From Picochlorum sp. 'celeri' (Eukaryota > Chlorophyta > Trebouxiophyceae): a DNA stretch of 64,000 bases. The notes beneath the pieces are model-generated. The model saw nothing but the letters and a program-made list of their open reading frames with translations. It was not told where the DNA came from and did no database searches. A program made the position numbers and the translations under genes. Positions within the stretch are counted from its first letter, which is position 1; each line of letters opens with the position of its first letter. Positions 28,849 through 40,100 of this stretch are shown piece by piece. The stretch spans positions 165,653 to 229,652 of the forward strand of contig JAACMV010000001.1 in assembly GCA_010909725.1 (NCBI GenBank), written 5' to 3'.

Positions 28849-31818
28849 ATGCCGTTGAGACTGGATGCCACCAGGACATTCAGCCAACGGTCTGAGCGAG
28901 TCAAGGGATTGGACATCCATCCGACAGAGCCATGGTTGGTCACATCCCTCTACTCTGGTCACGTGTGTATCTGGAATTACGTTGATAACACACTGGTGAA
29001 CTCATTTGAAGTAACCGAATTGCCTGTGAGGACTGTCAAGTTCATTCCCCGGAAGCAATGGTTGGTCTGTGGGGCGGATGATATGGTCATCCGGGTGTAT
29101 AATTACAATACGATGGAGAAAGTTGCTCAGTTTGAAGCTCATCAGGATTATATTAGACACGTGGCGGTGCATCCGACGCTGCCGTTGATTTTGACGTGTT
29201 CTGATGACATGACGATCAAGCTGTGGGATTGGGACAAGGATTGGATGTGCACGCAGATGTTTGAGGGGCATGGTCATTATGTGATGTACGTGGCTTTTAA
29301 TCCAAAGGATACGAATACGTTCGCATCGGCGTCGCTGGATAGGACTGTCAAGGTGTGGTCTATTGGGTCTCCAGTGCCCAATTTTACATTGGAGGGGCAC
29401 GAGCGTGGGGTGAACTGCGTGGATTATTATGTTGGTGGGGACAAGCCGTATTTGATATCTGGGGCTGATGATAGTCTGGTGAAGATATGGGATTATCAGA
29501 CCAAGGCGTGTATTCAGACGTTGGATGGGCATGCGCATAATATCAGTGCTGTGGCGTTCCATCCAGAGTTGCCGGTGATATTGACAGGGGCGGAGGATGG
29601 GACGATTAAGATGTGGCATTCGACGACGTATCGGTTGGAGAGTACGCTGAATTATGGGATGGAGAGGGCGTGGGCGATTGCGACGTGTAGGGGGAGCAAT
29701 GCGGTGGCGTTTGGGTATGATGAGGGGTGTGTGATGATTACCATGGGGCGAGAGGATCCTTTGGTGTCGATGGATGCGTCTGGGAAGGTTATTTGGGCGC
29801 GTCATAATGAAGTTCAGACGGTGAATATAAAGGCGCTGGGGGATGTGGCTGCGCAGACTGAGGATGGAGAGAGGTTGCCATTGGCGGTGAAGGATTTGGG
29901 GTCTTCTGATGTGTATCCTCAGAGTTTGGAGCATTCTCCAAACGGTCGGTTTGTGGCGGTGTGCGGTGATGGAGAGTATGTGGTGTATACTGCGTTGGCG
30001 TGGAGGAATAAGGCGTTTGGTTCTGCTCTGGAGTTTGCGTGGAGTCAGGATTCTTCAGTGTATGCAACGAGGGAAAGCTCCAACATCATCAAGGTGCACA
30101 AGAACTTTAAAGAAGCGTTTCCCATCAAAGTACCATTTGCTATTACTGGTATTCATGGAGGGGCGTTGCTTGGTGTGAGGACAAAGGAGTTTGTCATGTT
30201 CCTTGATTGGTCTACTGGAGAAACTATTCGCAGGATTGATGTGTCAGCCAAGGCCTTGTATTGGTCAGAGTCGGGTGGTTCTGTAGCTATTGCGACTGAG
30301 GAAGCAATATTTTTGTTATCCTATCAGCAAGATGTGGTGGATGCTGTGTTTGAATCTGGTGAGGAGATTGATGATGAGGATGGCATTGAGGATGCCTTTG
30401 AGCTGCAGGCTGAGATTCCAGAGGTTGTCAAGTCAGCCATCTGGGTGGGAGATTGTTTCATATACAATAATGCTTCGTGGAGGTTGAACTACTGTATTGG
30501 TGGTGAAGTGACAACGCTGCATCATTTAGATCGCCCAATGTACTTGTTGGGATACATGGCAGCTCAATCAAGAGTCTTTTTGGTTGATCGTGATTTCGGA
30601 GTGACATCGTATGAACTCTTGCTGTCCATTGTCGAGTATAAAACGCTCATCATGCGTGAAGACTTTGACACTGCTGCTGATGTGCTTGATGGCATTCCAA
30701 AGGAGCACCATAATGTTTTGGCCAAATTTTTGGAAGCCAAGGGGTACTCGGAAAAGGCATTGGAGATTGCAACAGATGATGACTACAAGTTTGAATTGGC
30801 GATTGGTTTACGTGAATTGGATCTTGCATCGCGGTTGGCATCTGCTTCTGATAGTGAAGCTAAATGGAGGCAGTTGGGCGAGCTTGCATTCTCATCTGGG
30901 AATATGGAACTGTCTGAATCGTGTTTCAACAAATCTTCAGACTGGGGTGGTCTTCTGATGCTTTACTCAGCGCAGGGCAATGCGGATGGTTTGTTGACCT
31001 TGTCCCAGTTGGCTCATGAGCATGGTAAGGATAATATTGCCTTCATCTGCAAATTCATGGTGGGTGATGTACAGGGGTGTGTGGACCTGTTGATTGCCTG
31101 TGGAAGGCTTCCTGAGGCTGCATTCTTTGCAAGGACGTACTGTCCTTCTAAAGTGACTGAAATAGTAGGCTTGTGGCAATCAGATTTGATTACAATCAAC
31201 CCCAAAGCAGCAGAGTCACTTGCCAATCCTGACGAGTATCCAAATCTCTTCCCTGGATGGCAGGAGGCTTTGGAAAAGGAAATGGCCCTCGGTGGTAAGG
31301 ACTCTCCAAGTGGTGTGGTAGAAATGCTCGGACGAGATTTGGGTGGCTTGTCATTGCAGAAGGAGGCATTAGAGACAGGATATGGTAGCCGAAGCAATGA
31401 GGTGTATGAGGAGCCAGAAGAAGAGATTGATGGCGAAGAAGAAGAAGAAGACGTTTTTGAAGAAGATGCAGAGCCAGAAGAAGAAGACGTCTTCGAAGAA
31501 GCGGAGCCGGAAGAGGAAGAAGAACCAGAGCCCGAGGTAGAAGAGGAAGAAGCAGCAGCAGCAGAAGAGGCCTTTGCTCCAGTTGAAGAGGAGGAACCCA
31601 TGTTGCCAGAACCAGAGGAGAAAGAAGAAGATGTCTTTGATGAACCAGGTGATGCCCAAGAAGAAGATGATGAAGATTTAGAAGAAGAAGACGATGTCCT
31701 AGAACTGACAGCAGAGGAAGAAAAGCTGCTAGAAGAGGAACTGGATGGGGATATCGACCTGGATGATGATTGGGGCCTGGATGATGACGACGATGAGTTT
31801 GTCGACAAAGATGACTAA
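28849..31818 (+). CDS. COPB2: Coatomer subunit beta' (COPB2)
   Basis: WD40 subunit of the COPI coat that sorts dilysine cargo from Golgi to ER. 989 residues from the ATG at 28849; the frame starts four codons earlier without a better ATG. The N-terminal propeller (residues 1-300) is highly conserved: VKGLDIHPTEPWLVTSLYSG, KWIVCGADD-like KQWLVCGADDMVIRVYNYN, FEAHQDYIRHVAVHP, LTCSDDMTIKLWDWDKDW and FEGHGHYVMYVAFNPKD. A second propeller and an alpha-solenoid follow (VLAKFLEAKGYSEKALEIA, YCPSKVTEIVGLW). The last 150 residues are an extended Glu/Asp-rich tail coded by a GAA/GAG-rich track (31400-31810). Intronless. Confidence 0.96.
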   Translation: MPLRLDATRTFSQRSERVKGLDIHPTEPWLVTSLYSGHVCIWNYVDNTLVNSFEVTELPVRTVKFIPRKQWLVCGADDMVIRVYNYNTMEKVAQFEAHQDYIRHVAVHPTLPLILTCSDDMTIKLWDWDKDWMCTQMFEGHGHYVMYVAFNPKDTNTFASASLDRTVKVWSIGSPVPNFTLEGHERGVNCVDYYVGGDKPYLISGADDSLVKIWDYQTKACIQTLDGHAHNISAVAFHPELPVILTGAEDGTIKMWHSTTYRLESTLNYGMERAWAIATCRGSNAVAFGYDEGCVMITMGREDPLVSMDASGKVIWARHNEVQTVNIKALGDVAAQTEDGERLPLAVKDLGSSDVYPQSLEHSPNGRFVAVCGDGEYVVYTALAWRNKAFGSALEFAWSQDSSVYATRESSNIIKVHKNFKEAFPIKVPFAITGIHGGALLGVRTKEFVMFLDWSTGETIRRIDVSAKALYWSESGGSVAIATEEAIFLLSYQQDVVDAVFESGEEIDDEDGIEDAFELQAEIPEVVKSAIWVGDCFIYNNASWRLNYCIGGEVTTLHHLDRPMYLLGYMAAQSRVFLVDRDFGVTSYELLLSIVEYKTLIMREDFDTAADVLDGIPKEHHNVLAKFLEAKGYSEKALEIATDDDYKFELAIGLRELDLASRLASASDSEAKWRQLGELAFSSGNMELSESCFNKSSDWGGLLMLYSAQGNADGLLTLSQLAHEHGKDNIAFICKFMVGDVQGCVDLLIACGRLPEAAFFARTYCPSKVTEIVGLWQSDLITINPKAAESLANPDEYPNLFPGWQEALEKEMALGGKDSPSGVVEMLGRDLGGLSLQKEALETGYGSRSNEVYEEPEEEIDGEEEEEDVFEEDAEPEEEDVFEEAEPEEEEEPEPEVEEEEAAAAEEAFAPVEEEEPMLPEPEEKEEDVFDEPGDAQEEDDEDLEEEDDVLELTAEEEKLLEEELDGDIDLDDDWGLDDDDDEFVDKDD

Positions 31819-31858
31819 TATGCGTTCTCATACATATATATAGTTACGTGTAAATAAG

Positions 31859-33613
31859 TTAATGCATGACTGCTGCTGTTGCATGCAGAGAGCCACAGAC
31901 AAGTATAACACCTGGGTGACCATTGTCAAGATTGGCTTCTCCTGATAATTCGTGTCGAGCCTTGGCAATCGCGCTTTTCATGGAAGCTTGTATCAGCTCC
32001 CTACACCTCCATCCAGGGATTCTATTCGTCATTTTCGCAACTTGCCAAGCACCAGCCAAGACTCCTGGGCCAGCAGACCTTGTACCATCTCCAGCAATCG
32101 GGCAATCTGTAAACACCACGACAGATGGCTTGGCTTTCTGTATCTCGCGGCAAAACCCTTCGTGATCTTTATCTGAAGCCATGGAAATAACAAGCGCTAT
32201 CTGCGAGTCTGGGAAAATCTGCCTCACCGTGTCAGCCAGGCAGCGAGCAGACTCCTTTGTGTGCGCACCATCCACAACAGTCACAAGAGGTTGTCCCTGA
32301 ATCTCGCCTTGTTCAAGTATTTGGAATCGTCCTGGTACCATGGTCCTCTCAATACCTCGAGTAACGGAATCTAACGATATCTTGTCGTATCCAGAATTCA
32401 TTTTCAGCCCGATGGCTGTGCAGATTGCATTTGCTGCATTTGCTGCCTGATGCTCCCCAACCATGCGTAGCGCCATGTCTATTTCAAGGTCTTCCTCTCC
32501 GTTCCCAAAGCAATCGGAAGCTATAGAGGCTGGAATTTGAAATAACACATTTTGTATCAGCGAGCTCCCATCTACAGTCTGCGATTGAACATGGTAATCA
32601 ACGATACTCTCTGTTCGAAAAGATGGACTCTTCTTCAGTGATGCCTGATGAAGCACTACCGCCTCAGCCTCACGATTCTCTTGTCTACCGATAATTGATG
32701 TCCTTCCTTCTTTCATAATACCTGATTTTGCGAGAGCTATAGACTCTATTGTTCCACCAAGAGCATCGGCATGCTCAAATCCGACTGGTGTGATGACTGC
32801 TGCATCCAAGATGTCAACAACATTTGTGGCATCCCTAGCTCCCCCCAGCCCTGCTTCAATTACGGCCACGTCCACGTTTGAATCTCTAAAATGACGAAAT
32901 GCAAGGCCCGTCATAACCTCAAAATGAGACAGACCGCCGTCATCCGTATTGATGATCGAATCTTGGCACCTCTGAATCTGCTCCCGAGATGAATCAATCA
33001 ATGCATCTAATTCAGAGGCACCAATATTCTCGCCGTTCACCCGGATTCTCTCACAGATACTCATTATATGAGGACTGAATATATCCAAATCATGCTGTAA
33101 GAGTTGCACCAATGCCGATACATGAGAGAGTGTTCACACACATACCTTGTGTACAGCCCAACAGAGTATCCACTCTCCAGCAAAATAGACTCTATAAATG
33201 CCGCTGTAGACCCCTTCCCCTTCGTCCCAGCCACATGAACACATCTCAGACCGTTTTGAGGGGATCCAAGATGCTCCATCAACATATGCATACGTTTCTA
33301 TGTCACAAAAGCACGATTCATCAACCCACGAGCTCTTCGTGCAGCACCGTCAAAGTAAAACACATACCATCGGAAACCCTTCCTCCGAATCCACACCCGC
33401 ATTCTTAGGCACACCTTTTTTCTCATAATTTACAACGAACGCATCAAGCCAGGAGAGACCAGAAAGGCTCGCATTCTCAACCTTCTCCAACTGGTCATTT
33501 CCACCAACAAACGTACCCATCCACCGTAACGGCGTCAATGAGCCCTGTGTTGGCTTCAATTCCCATGAAATCAGTGTATGTTTCACACGGGATAGAGATC
33601 GGACACAATGCAT
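31859..33613 (-). CDS. Dihydrofolate/folylpolyglutamate synthase family enzyme
   Basis: ATP-dependent ligase that adds glutamate to dihydropteroate or folates. Three exons, 33613-33368, 33297-33146 and 33074-31859, with introns of 70 nt (GTATGT...GACATAG) and 71 nt (GTATGT...TATTCAG); 537 residues. The joins restore the family pattern: NAGVDSEEGFPM then RMHMLMEHLGSPQNGLRCVH, P-loop HVAGTKGKGSTAAFIESILL, GLYTSPHIMSICERIRVNG. Then EAGLGGARDATNVV, which is closer to dihydrofolate synthase than to folylpolyglutamate synthase in my memory, and TPVGFEHADALGGTIESIA. The C-terminal domain contains VTVVDGAHTKESA. It converges closely on COPB2: the stop codons are 40 bp apart. Confidence 0.85.
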
Positions 33614-34042
33614 GCTATGATTTTACTTTTTTTTTTTTTTGGCAACAACAGGCCAGATCTCCCTCTTGTTCTAGGAATGGCCATGGGCATTCCTACTGTT
33701 TGCTGGATTTTTCAACCCGGCATCGGGATGCTGCATTCATCCATGGATCATCCAAAGACCTCATCCAGGCATGTGTCGATGTAATATATATTGATGAGCG
33801 GCACCAGCCATCACCTGCAGCCTGCAGGTGTGGGTTCAACCATGATGAGTGCAGTCTGATTGCCGTACCACAAGTCAATGTCCGAATCGCCCCGGATATC
33901 CCCTTGAAGTCTCTATAACTATACGTCTATTGTAATCCAAGTATTGAGGTTTCAAATATCATGGCAGCGAGGAATGAATTGTAGAATACAGTAGAATATT
34001 TGGGTTGTTAGGGGCGATAGTGTGTACGATTTAAAGGCACCA
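33614..34042. promoter_or_regulatory. Divergent upstream region of the folate enzyme and GT77 genes
   Basis: 429 bp with a T15 run near 33627-33641. CACCTGCA and TGCAGGTG (about 33811-33829) form a short inverted repeat. No gene is supported. Confidence 0.4.
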
Positions 34043-35375
34043 ATGAGCGCGAAACGTGCTGAAATAACTATCTCTAAAAGGAAAGCCCTGATCTTTGTGT
34101 GTTTTCTGGGCTTTGCGCTCGGGGCTTGTATTGCACTGATCCAGACAGACAGGATCCCTCGAGGGGCTGGGGGAAGTTCTTTGGCTGCCATTCAATCCAG
34201 TGGTACTACAGAGGAAAAATGGTTAGAAGATATTCATAGGTTGGAGAAAAAGGTACAGGAGTTGAGCAAAGAGCGGGACGAGGCACTGGAAAAAGCTGCT
34301 GCACAGACGGAGGCCTTGGAAAAGCAAATTTCCAACGCGCAAAGCACCTCTTCTGCAGGTCAAGAGAAAGGCAAATGTATTGGAAGGCATACTGTGTGGA
34401 CGCCTAGTGCTAAAAGGAACAAGAAGGACCCTGAACTTGCGGCATTTTTGGAAAAAGTGGCCATCAACAATGAGGTTTTGGTTGCTGTGAGTAATATCAA
34501 TTATGCACAAAAGGGTGGCATGTTGGATGTTTGGATGGATGGGGTGAAAAGAGCAAAGGTAAAAAATGCCATGGTGGTTGCCTTGGATGACGAGACGAAG
34601 AAGAATGTGGAGGAGAGAGGGTTGCCTGCATTTAGGATGACTTTGGAAATTCCGAAATCTCAAAAGGATGCAGGGAGCAATCATGCGGTGTCAGCCCTGA
34701 AATTTCGCATTCTCAAGCGGTTTTTGGATCTCGGATATTCGGTACTCTTATCGGATGTGGATGTCGTCACGTTGAAGAATCCATTTGACTACCTGGTCAG
34801 GGACAGTGATGTGGAATCGATGAGTGATGGATGGGATACTCAGACAGCTTATGGGTACAATGATGTATACGTACGTATATCTCTATGGTGTCTCTTTGGC
34901 ATATGTGTAGATACATTCTAATCAAGTTTTATTCTTCCTCATGATCCAGGATGACGAAGGTATGGGTTGGTCCCGGTATGCTCATTCCATGAGAATCTTT
35001 GTTTTCAATTCAGGCTTGTTCTACATTAGACCATCGACTGCAACAATGGCAATGCTGGATAAACTCATCCATAGAGTGGAGACGGAGAATGGCTGGGATC
35101 AGGCATTGTTCAATGAATGCATCTTCTTCCCAAACAGCCCTGGAAACCAGGACCCAGCAGTGACACGACGAGTGATGGATATCCATATATTCATGAATTC
35201 CAAGGTGTTGTTCAAATACCTTAGACACAGACCACAGGAATTTAGAACAACCGTCCCAGCCATGATTCATGTGAATTACCACCCTAATAAATTCGAACGT
35301 ATGCTGGCAATCGTAAAGCACTATGTCAATGGTGAGAAGGGAGCCTTGGATGAGTTCCCTGATGGCTCAGAGTAG
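34043..35375 (+). CDS. GT77-like nucleotide-sugar glycosyltransferase, Golgi type II membrane protein
   Basis: Resembles the RRA/XEG113 arabinosyltransferases that decorate cell-wall glycoproteins (GT77, nucleotide-diphospho-sugar transferase domain). Exons are 34043-34870 and 34950-35375 with a 79-nt intron (GTACGT...GATCCAG); 417 residues from the ATG at 34043. A short cytoplasmic tail is followed by one membrane anchor (IFVCFLGFALGACIALI), a coiled-coil stem (LEKKVQELSKERDEALEK) and the catalytic domain: NNEVLVAVSNINY, MVVALDDET, LKFRILKRFLDLGYSVLLSD with the DxD motif in SDVDVV near 238, RIFVFNSGLFYIRPS and WDQALFNE. Acceptor unknown. TGTAA near 35410. Confidence 0.85.
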
Positions 35376-35575
35376 ATTCAAATGCAGTGTGTACGTAGTA
35401 AAGTCATCATGTAATACCTAGAACCTACTTCATGACTGAATTGTGAGAGTTTGACCTCTATATTTGTTGAGTCAAACTTTGTTGAATGCGGATCCAAAGA
35501 TAAAAATGCGAATCAAAAAGCTCCTCATGTTCTGAAAATACAATATTGTAATAGTTATATGTCATTTTGGCTGAA

Positions 35576-37150
35576 ATGTGTGGCATAGAGACGCCAGACG
35601 ATCCTGTTTCCCTTTCAGTTCGATTCGTGAAAGACTCAGAGAAGTTTCTGCGCAATGCTTTAGACTGCGATATCAGTAGCGATACAAGTAAAGATGTATT
35701 AGAGAAATCAAAATCATGCGCTGAGAGGGCGATTGAAGTGAGGCCTCGGTGGGCGTTGGGTCATCTTCAAAAAGCAAGAGTGCTCGAGGTGGTAGGGGGC
35801 CGTATGAAGAAGGAGAAGGAGGATGCAGCGCTGGCAGTGCTTGAAGACGCAGTTCGATCGTATGAACGGGCTTTTGAGCTTGATCCTTCGTTGATTGGAG
35901 AGCAAGAGGAGAATTTTCGTGAGCTGAGGAAGATGGTCTCTAGTATGGCATGTTGCTTTTTTGCAACCACCCCCAAGCGGGCTGTGATATACGATTCGAT
36001 CGAATGTGATTTGGGAGGGAAGATGTGCTTTATTTGTGCTACATCAGATGGTGGTTGCTATGTGTGTGATGGCATGATGGGATCGATTCTTGCAGTGTGC
36101 AGAGGTCACAGTGATGCTGTCACAACTCTGGCACTGTCTCCGAGCAAGGAATGGCTGTTCACTGGTTCTCTGGATCAGACAGCTCGAATATGGAGGATTT
36201 CAACTATCGAAAGAGTGATTGAGACTGCAATGGGACGTGGGAGCATTCCAGAAGTGCAGGCAGAGGTTGTGCTGGAGGGCCATGAAAATAGGATTAATGG
36301 ACTGGTGTGCACACCATGTAACAGCGTGTTGATTACGTCGTCGACAGACAGCACGCTTCGCATATGGGATATCAAGAGCGGACATTGTTTGGGGAAAATG
36401 ACGGGTCATTCATCCTTGGTGAGTTCAATAGCTTTGTCGACGTCTGGGGATATGTGTGCCTCGGCCTCTGGAGACTCTGTGTGTCGTCTGTGGAACATCC
36501 CAGATGGGTCATGCTTTGAGCAAATTGCCTGGGAATCTGGACCTGTCGTGTTGTGTGATTTTATACCATTTAGTTCTCACGGGGAATATCTGATGACAGC
36601 GCATGCGCAGCTGGTGCAACAAGAAGCAAGGATTTTGCTGTGGGATGTTTATGACAAGGAGACGGGCTGGGTTGACGGCAAACTGTCAGCACCATGCATG
36701 GCTATTGATGGGCTTCGCGGCTGCCCTACGTCTGCAGATACTATCATGATTAAAGAGGGAGAGTTTGAGGCAATGGTTCTTCTTGCTTGCGCATGTAGCG
36801 ATGGGTTTGTGCATATCTGGGATATCACAGACACTCCAGTGAAACTCGAGAGCTTTTGCTTGGAAGAGGTTAGCGTTCCATTGCCCCAAGATATTCCAGC
36901 GTGGACGGCATCATCATTACGGCATGCCTCAAACAGGTTGAATATTGTCAAATTCTCTCCATCGGGGAAATATGTCGCAACTTCTCGATCTGAAACGAAT
37001 TCTTTGATGATTTGGGATGTGGAGGGAGGAGACTGCGTGTGTCACTTTTCTGGGCATACAAAACCCATCAGGAATATTATGTGGAATACAGATTACAGAA
37101 TATATTCTTTCTCAGAAGATGGTAGCATTAGAGGATGGCTCGTGCGCTAG
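35576..37150 (+). CDS. WD40-repeat protein with an N-terminal helical (TPR-like) region
   Basis: 524 residues from the ATG at 35576. Residues about 15-125 form helices in TPR style (KSCAERAIEVRPRWALGHLQ, AVRSYERAFELDPSL), followed by a WD40 propeller: GHSDAVTTLALSPSKEWLFT, GSLDQTARIWRIS, GHENRINGLVCTPCNSVLIT, SSTDSTLRIWDIKSGHCLGK, GDSVCRLWNIPDGSCF, and at the end GHTKPIRNIMWN and SFSEDGSIRGWLVR. I do not recognise an orthologous family. Ends only 14 bp from the convergent MSH6 stop. Confidence 0.75.
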   Translation: MCGIETPDDPVSLSVRFVKDSEKFLRNALDCDISSDTSKDVLEKSKSCAERAIEVRPRWALGHLQKARVLEVVGGRMKKEKEDAALAVLEDAVRSYERAFELDPSLIGEQEENFRELRKMVSSMACCFFATTPKRAVIYDSIECDLGGKMCFICATSDGGCYVCDGMMGSILAVCRGHSDAVTTLALSPSKEWLFTGSLDQTARIWRISTIERVIETAMGRGSIPEVQAEVVLEGHENRINGLVCTPCNSVLITSSTDSTLRIWDIKSGHCLGKMTGHSSLVSSIALSTSGDMCASASGDSVCRLWNIPDGSCFEQIAWESGPVVLCDFIPFSSHGEYLMTAHAQLVQQEARILLWDVYDKETGWVDGKLSAPCMAIDGLRGCPTSADTIMIKEGEFEAMVLLACACSDGFVHIWDITDTPVKLESFCLEEVSVPLPQDIPAWTASSLRHASNRLNIVKFSPSGKYVATSRSETNSLMIWDVEGGDCVCHFSGHTKPIRNIMWNTDYRIYSFSEDGSIRGWLVR

Positions 37151-37164
37151 GTGTACAGAATGAT

Positions 37165-40100
37165 CTAGTGCTCGTGCACTAATGCCTTTTGAATCTCAGC
37201 TTGGCACTGTCGGACAAACTCAAGAATGTGACTAGCCTGGTCTACCTGTGTGAGCAATCTTTGCAGGCTGCACAATACGTTGCAAATCATGCCACAATGC
37301 TCACGTGTGGGAGTATAATACTTGAATTTAATGTGGTTGGAAATGCTTGTGGCTCTTGACGTGACGCTGTCTGGAATTCCAGCATTGGAGGCACACAAGA
37401 TTCCTCCAGAGGACTGGTCTGGTGCTGGTCCTGCAAATGAAAATTTCAACCTCGATGAATCAAAGACCTAACAGATACAAGTAAACGAAAAGCGTACCAG
37501 GTAGTAGTTTGAATCTATCAGCCTCATTCTCTGGATTGACGAGTGGCATATGATGCAGAGAGACCATCGGATTGGCCTCAAAGGAAGAGTTCAAACAGTG
37601 GTAGTGAGTGGCAAATAGCACCCTGCATGTATTGCAAAGAGACTTGAGTACTGCCCAAGCAATTGCTTCGCCCTCGTTTGGGGATGTACCACGACCAAGC
37701 TCGTCAAGAATTGCCAGGGAATACTTGTCGACCTGGTTGAGAATGGCAGATGTCTCTTTCATTTCGATGGCAAATGTGCTCTCTCCAGCTGCTATGCGAT
37801 CTCTTGCTCCCATCCTCGTCATTATTCTGTTAACAGGTGAAATGATTGCCTCTGAGCAGGGAACATAACATCCAATCTGGGCCATGATGGTGGCAATACA
37901 GACAGTCTTCAGGAAGGTTGACTTTCCTCCAGAATTTGCTCCAGAGATGAGCAGGGTGCTGGGTGCCATGTCGCCAATGGCAATGCTGTTTGTCACCAGA
38001 GATGAGTCCGAACCATTGATACCATCTGATGATAGCATTTGAGGATTCCAAACATTATTGAGCTGCAAGCATGGTATTCCCGCATGAGCCCTCTTGAATT
38101 GTGGACGAGTAAATGCCAAATTCCTCTTGTTCCTGGTTGTAACAAAAGCAAATGATGCCAACGCATCGAGCTCTCCAATACATTGGCATAAATTGAGCAG
38201 GGACGTGTATTCATCCAAAAATCTATTTCCTTGGATGCAGAGGACCTGAAACACCACCCCATTGTATGCTCTCTTCTCTTCGACAGCTTTCACAGAGAGC
38301 TCCACAAGCATGTTGTCTCTGTACAAAATGCCACTCCTTGTGCGTTCAAACGGAATCCAGCCAAATCTACTAGATATGTGAGATTCGAGTGCTTTTGGAC
38401 ATTCAAGGCAAGCTCCTTCTCCCTCTCCTTTCATCCGAATCTTTCCTATAACGTTTTTCTTCCCAGTGAATGAGCTCGAAATCATGGCCACCATGGCCTT
38501 GACATGCTCATCTACCATCTCCTGACTTTTTCTCATTTCAGCAGCACATGAATCCACATTATACCAAATGCCCTCTGGTAGTATCACAGGGTCGTGCTTC
38601 TTCAGATCTGAGCTTGGGAGAGGGATAGAGGTTGCCATTGGAACAAGTGCATGCCGAGCTCTATGGCATGCTTCTCTGCTTCTCTGAAAGACTGGTATCT
38701 TGTCCAATAAATTGTCTTCTGTGGAAGACAGATTGTCGATGAACTCCAAATAGGACTCCGAAAAGTATAAAAGAGATCGAATCACAGAGCAGAACCCCTT
38801 GATCTGTCCCCAGCATACAGTTTTCTGAAGATGTGCTGTCAGGCTTGTGTCGCCAGCGAGGTGCAGTAGGCTTTCTCCCTCTTCCTTCAGATCAAGCTGA
38901 GATAGCTGCTGAGCGACCACCGGCATCATCTTTTCTACATCAGGTAGACACTTCAATGCTTCCAGCAATGGCTCGACATCAATTTTCCGGAAAGTATCCA
39001 CAACCAGAAGCCTCTCCTGGATATCAGCATGCCGGAATAAAGGGGCCAACAACCACTTCCAGATGCACCTTTTCCCCATTACTGTTTGAGTCTCAGAGGC
39101 CAAAAACTCATATAAAGATCCTTTCACAGTCCCAAGAGATCCCTGTAGAATTTCCAGCGTCTTCAATGCAGTCCCATCCAGCATCATGGTGCCATTGATT
39201 GCAGCACCAGAGGGTGAAAAATGAATCATCTTTTCAACCCTAGCTCGTCTCATGACACCACGCCCAATCTTTGTATCCTTCAAATAATGAACCATTATCT
39301 CAAGAGCTTGCAAAGACATATCGCCTCCTCCACACGATCGGAGAGAATCAGAAAACCAAGCACAGTCCACACCGAAAGATGTCTCCACCAGTCTCTGAAT
39401 CCCTGTCATGCACACCTCATCATCAAATCCTGGCCCCTGGGGCGCAATACACCTGTCCGAATCTACCCTCAAAAATCGTATAGATGCTTTTGAATCGATT
39501 CCCTCTGCCACCAACGGCCTATACCGTGCAAGCACACGCCTCGTCTCTTCACTCAGCCTCGATCGACAGACAATCTCAGTTGGATTTGTATCACTCAGCA
39601 CCCTACTCAGAATAGTCTTCTCATAATCTACCTCGTGCCATTGAGCAATGCGCAGAGTTGCTGTATCGATATCAAGCAAACACGCGCCAACGAGTCCATC
39701 TGTAGCCGACCCACTCTCACACAGAGCCAGCAACATTGCCGTTCCCTCACCATCTTGCACCTGACTGTCAGCATCGAAATTCCAACATGCAATCCTGCAT
39801 GTCCCCGGCGTATATACTTGCACTAATTCCCTCTGAAGTATAGTACCATGCCCCTCTGCCCCATGGATTTCTTCCACCCTGCCAACAGCATGGCCCAATG
39901 AAAGTGCCTTCATACACCAAAAGTCAAAACTCGATGCACGACAGCCCACCTTCCACATATTCACCTTTTGAATCCCCGTCCCCATGGGCTTCAAACCAAT
40001 CTTCAATCCCACATCAGCATCCTCATCGTACAGCTCATAAAATGACCCCACCCGAACAAACAGCACCACATCAAAGTTATTCTTCTTGATAGACCAGAAC

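Noticed and set aside
29002..29934. 310-residue minus-strand frame inside COPB2
   Set aside because: Antisense shadow of the conserved WD40 region; rich in His/Arg/Pro as expected from reverse reading.
31014..31808. 264-residue Ser-rich minus-strand frame opposite COPB2
   Set aside because: It is the antisense of the GAA/GAG-rich acidic tail of COPB2; composition is a by-product of that repeat.
33627..33645. T15 run as a polymerase III terminator
   Set aside because: No tRNA or other pol III gene precedes it; it is more likely a promoter-proximal homopolymer.
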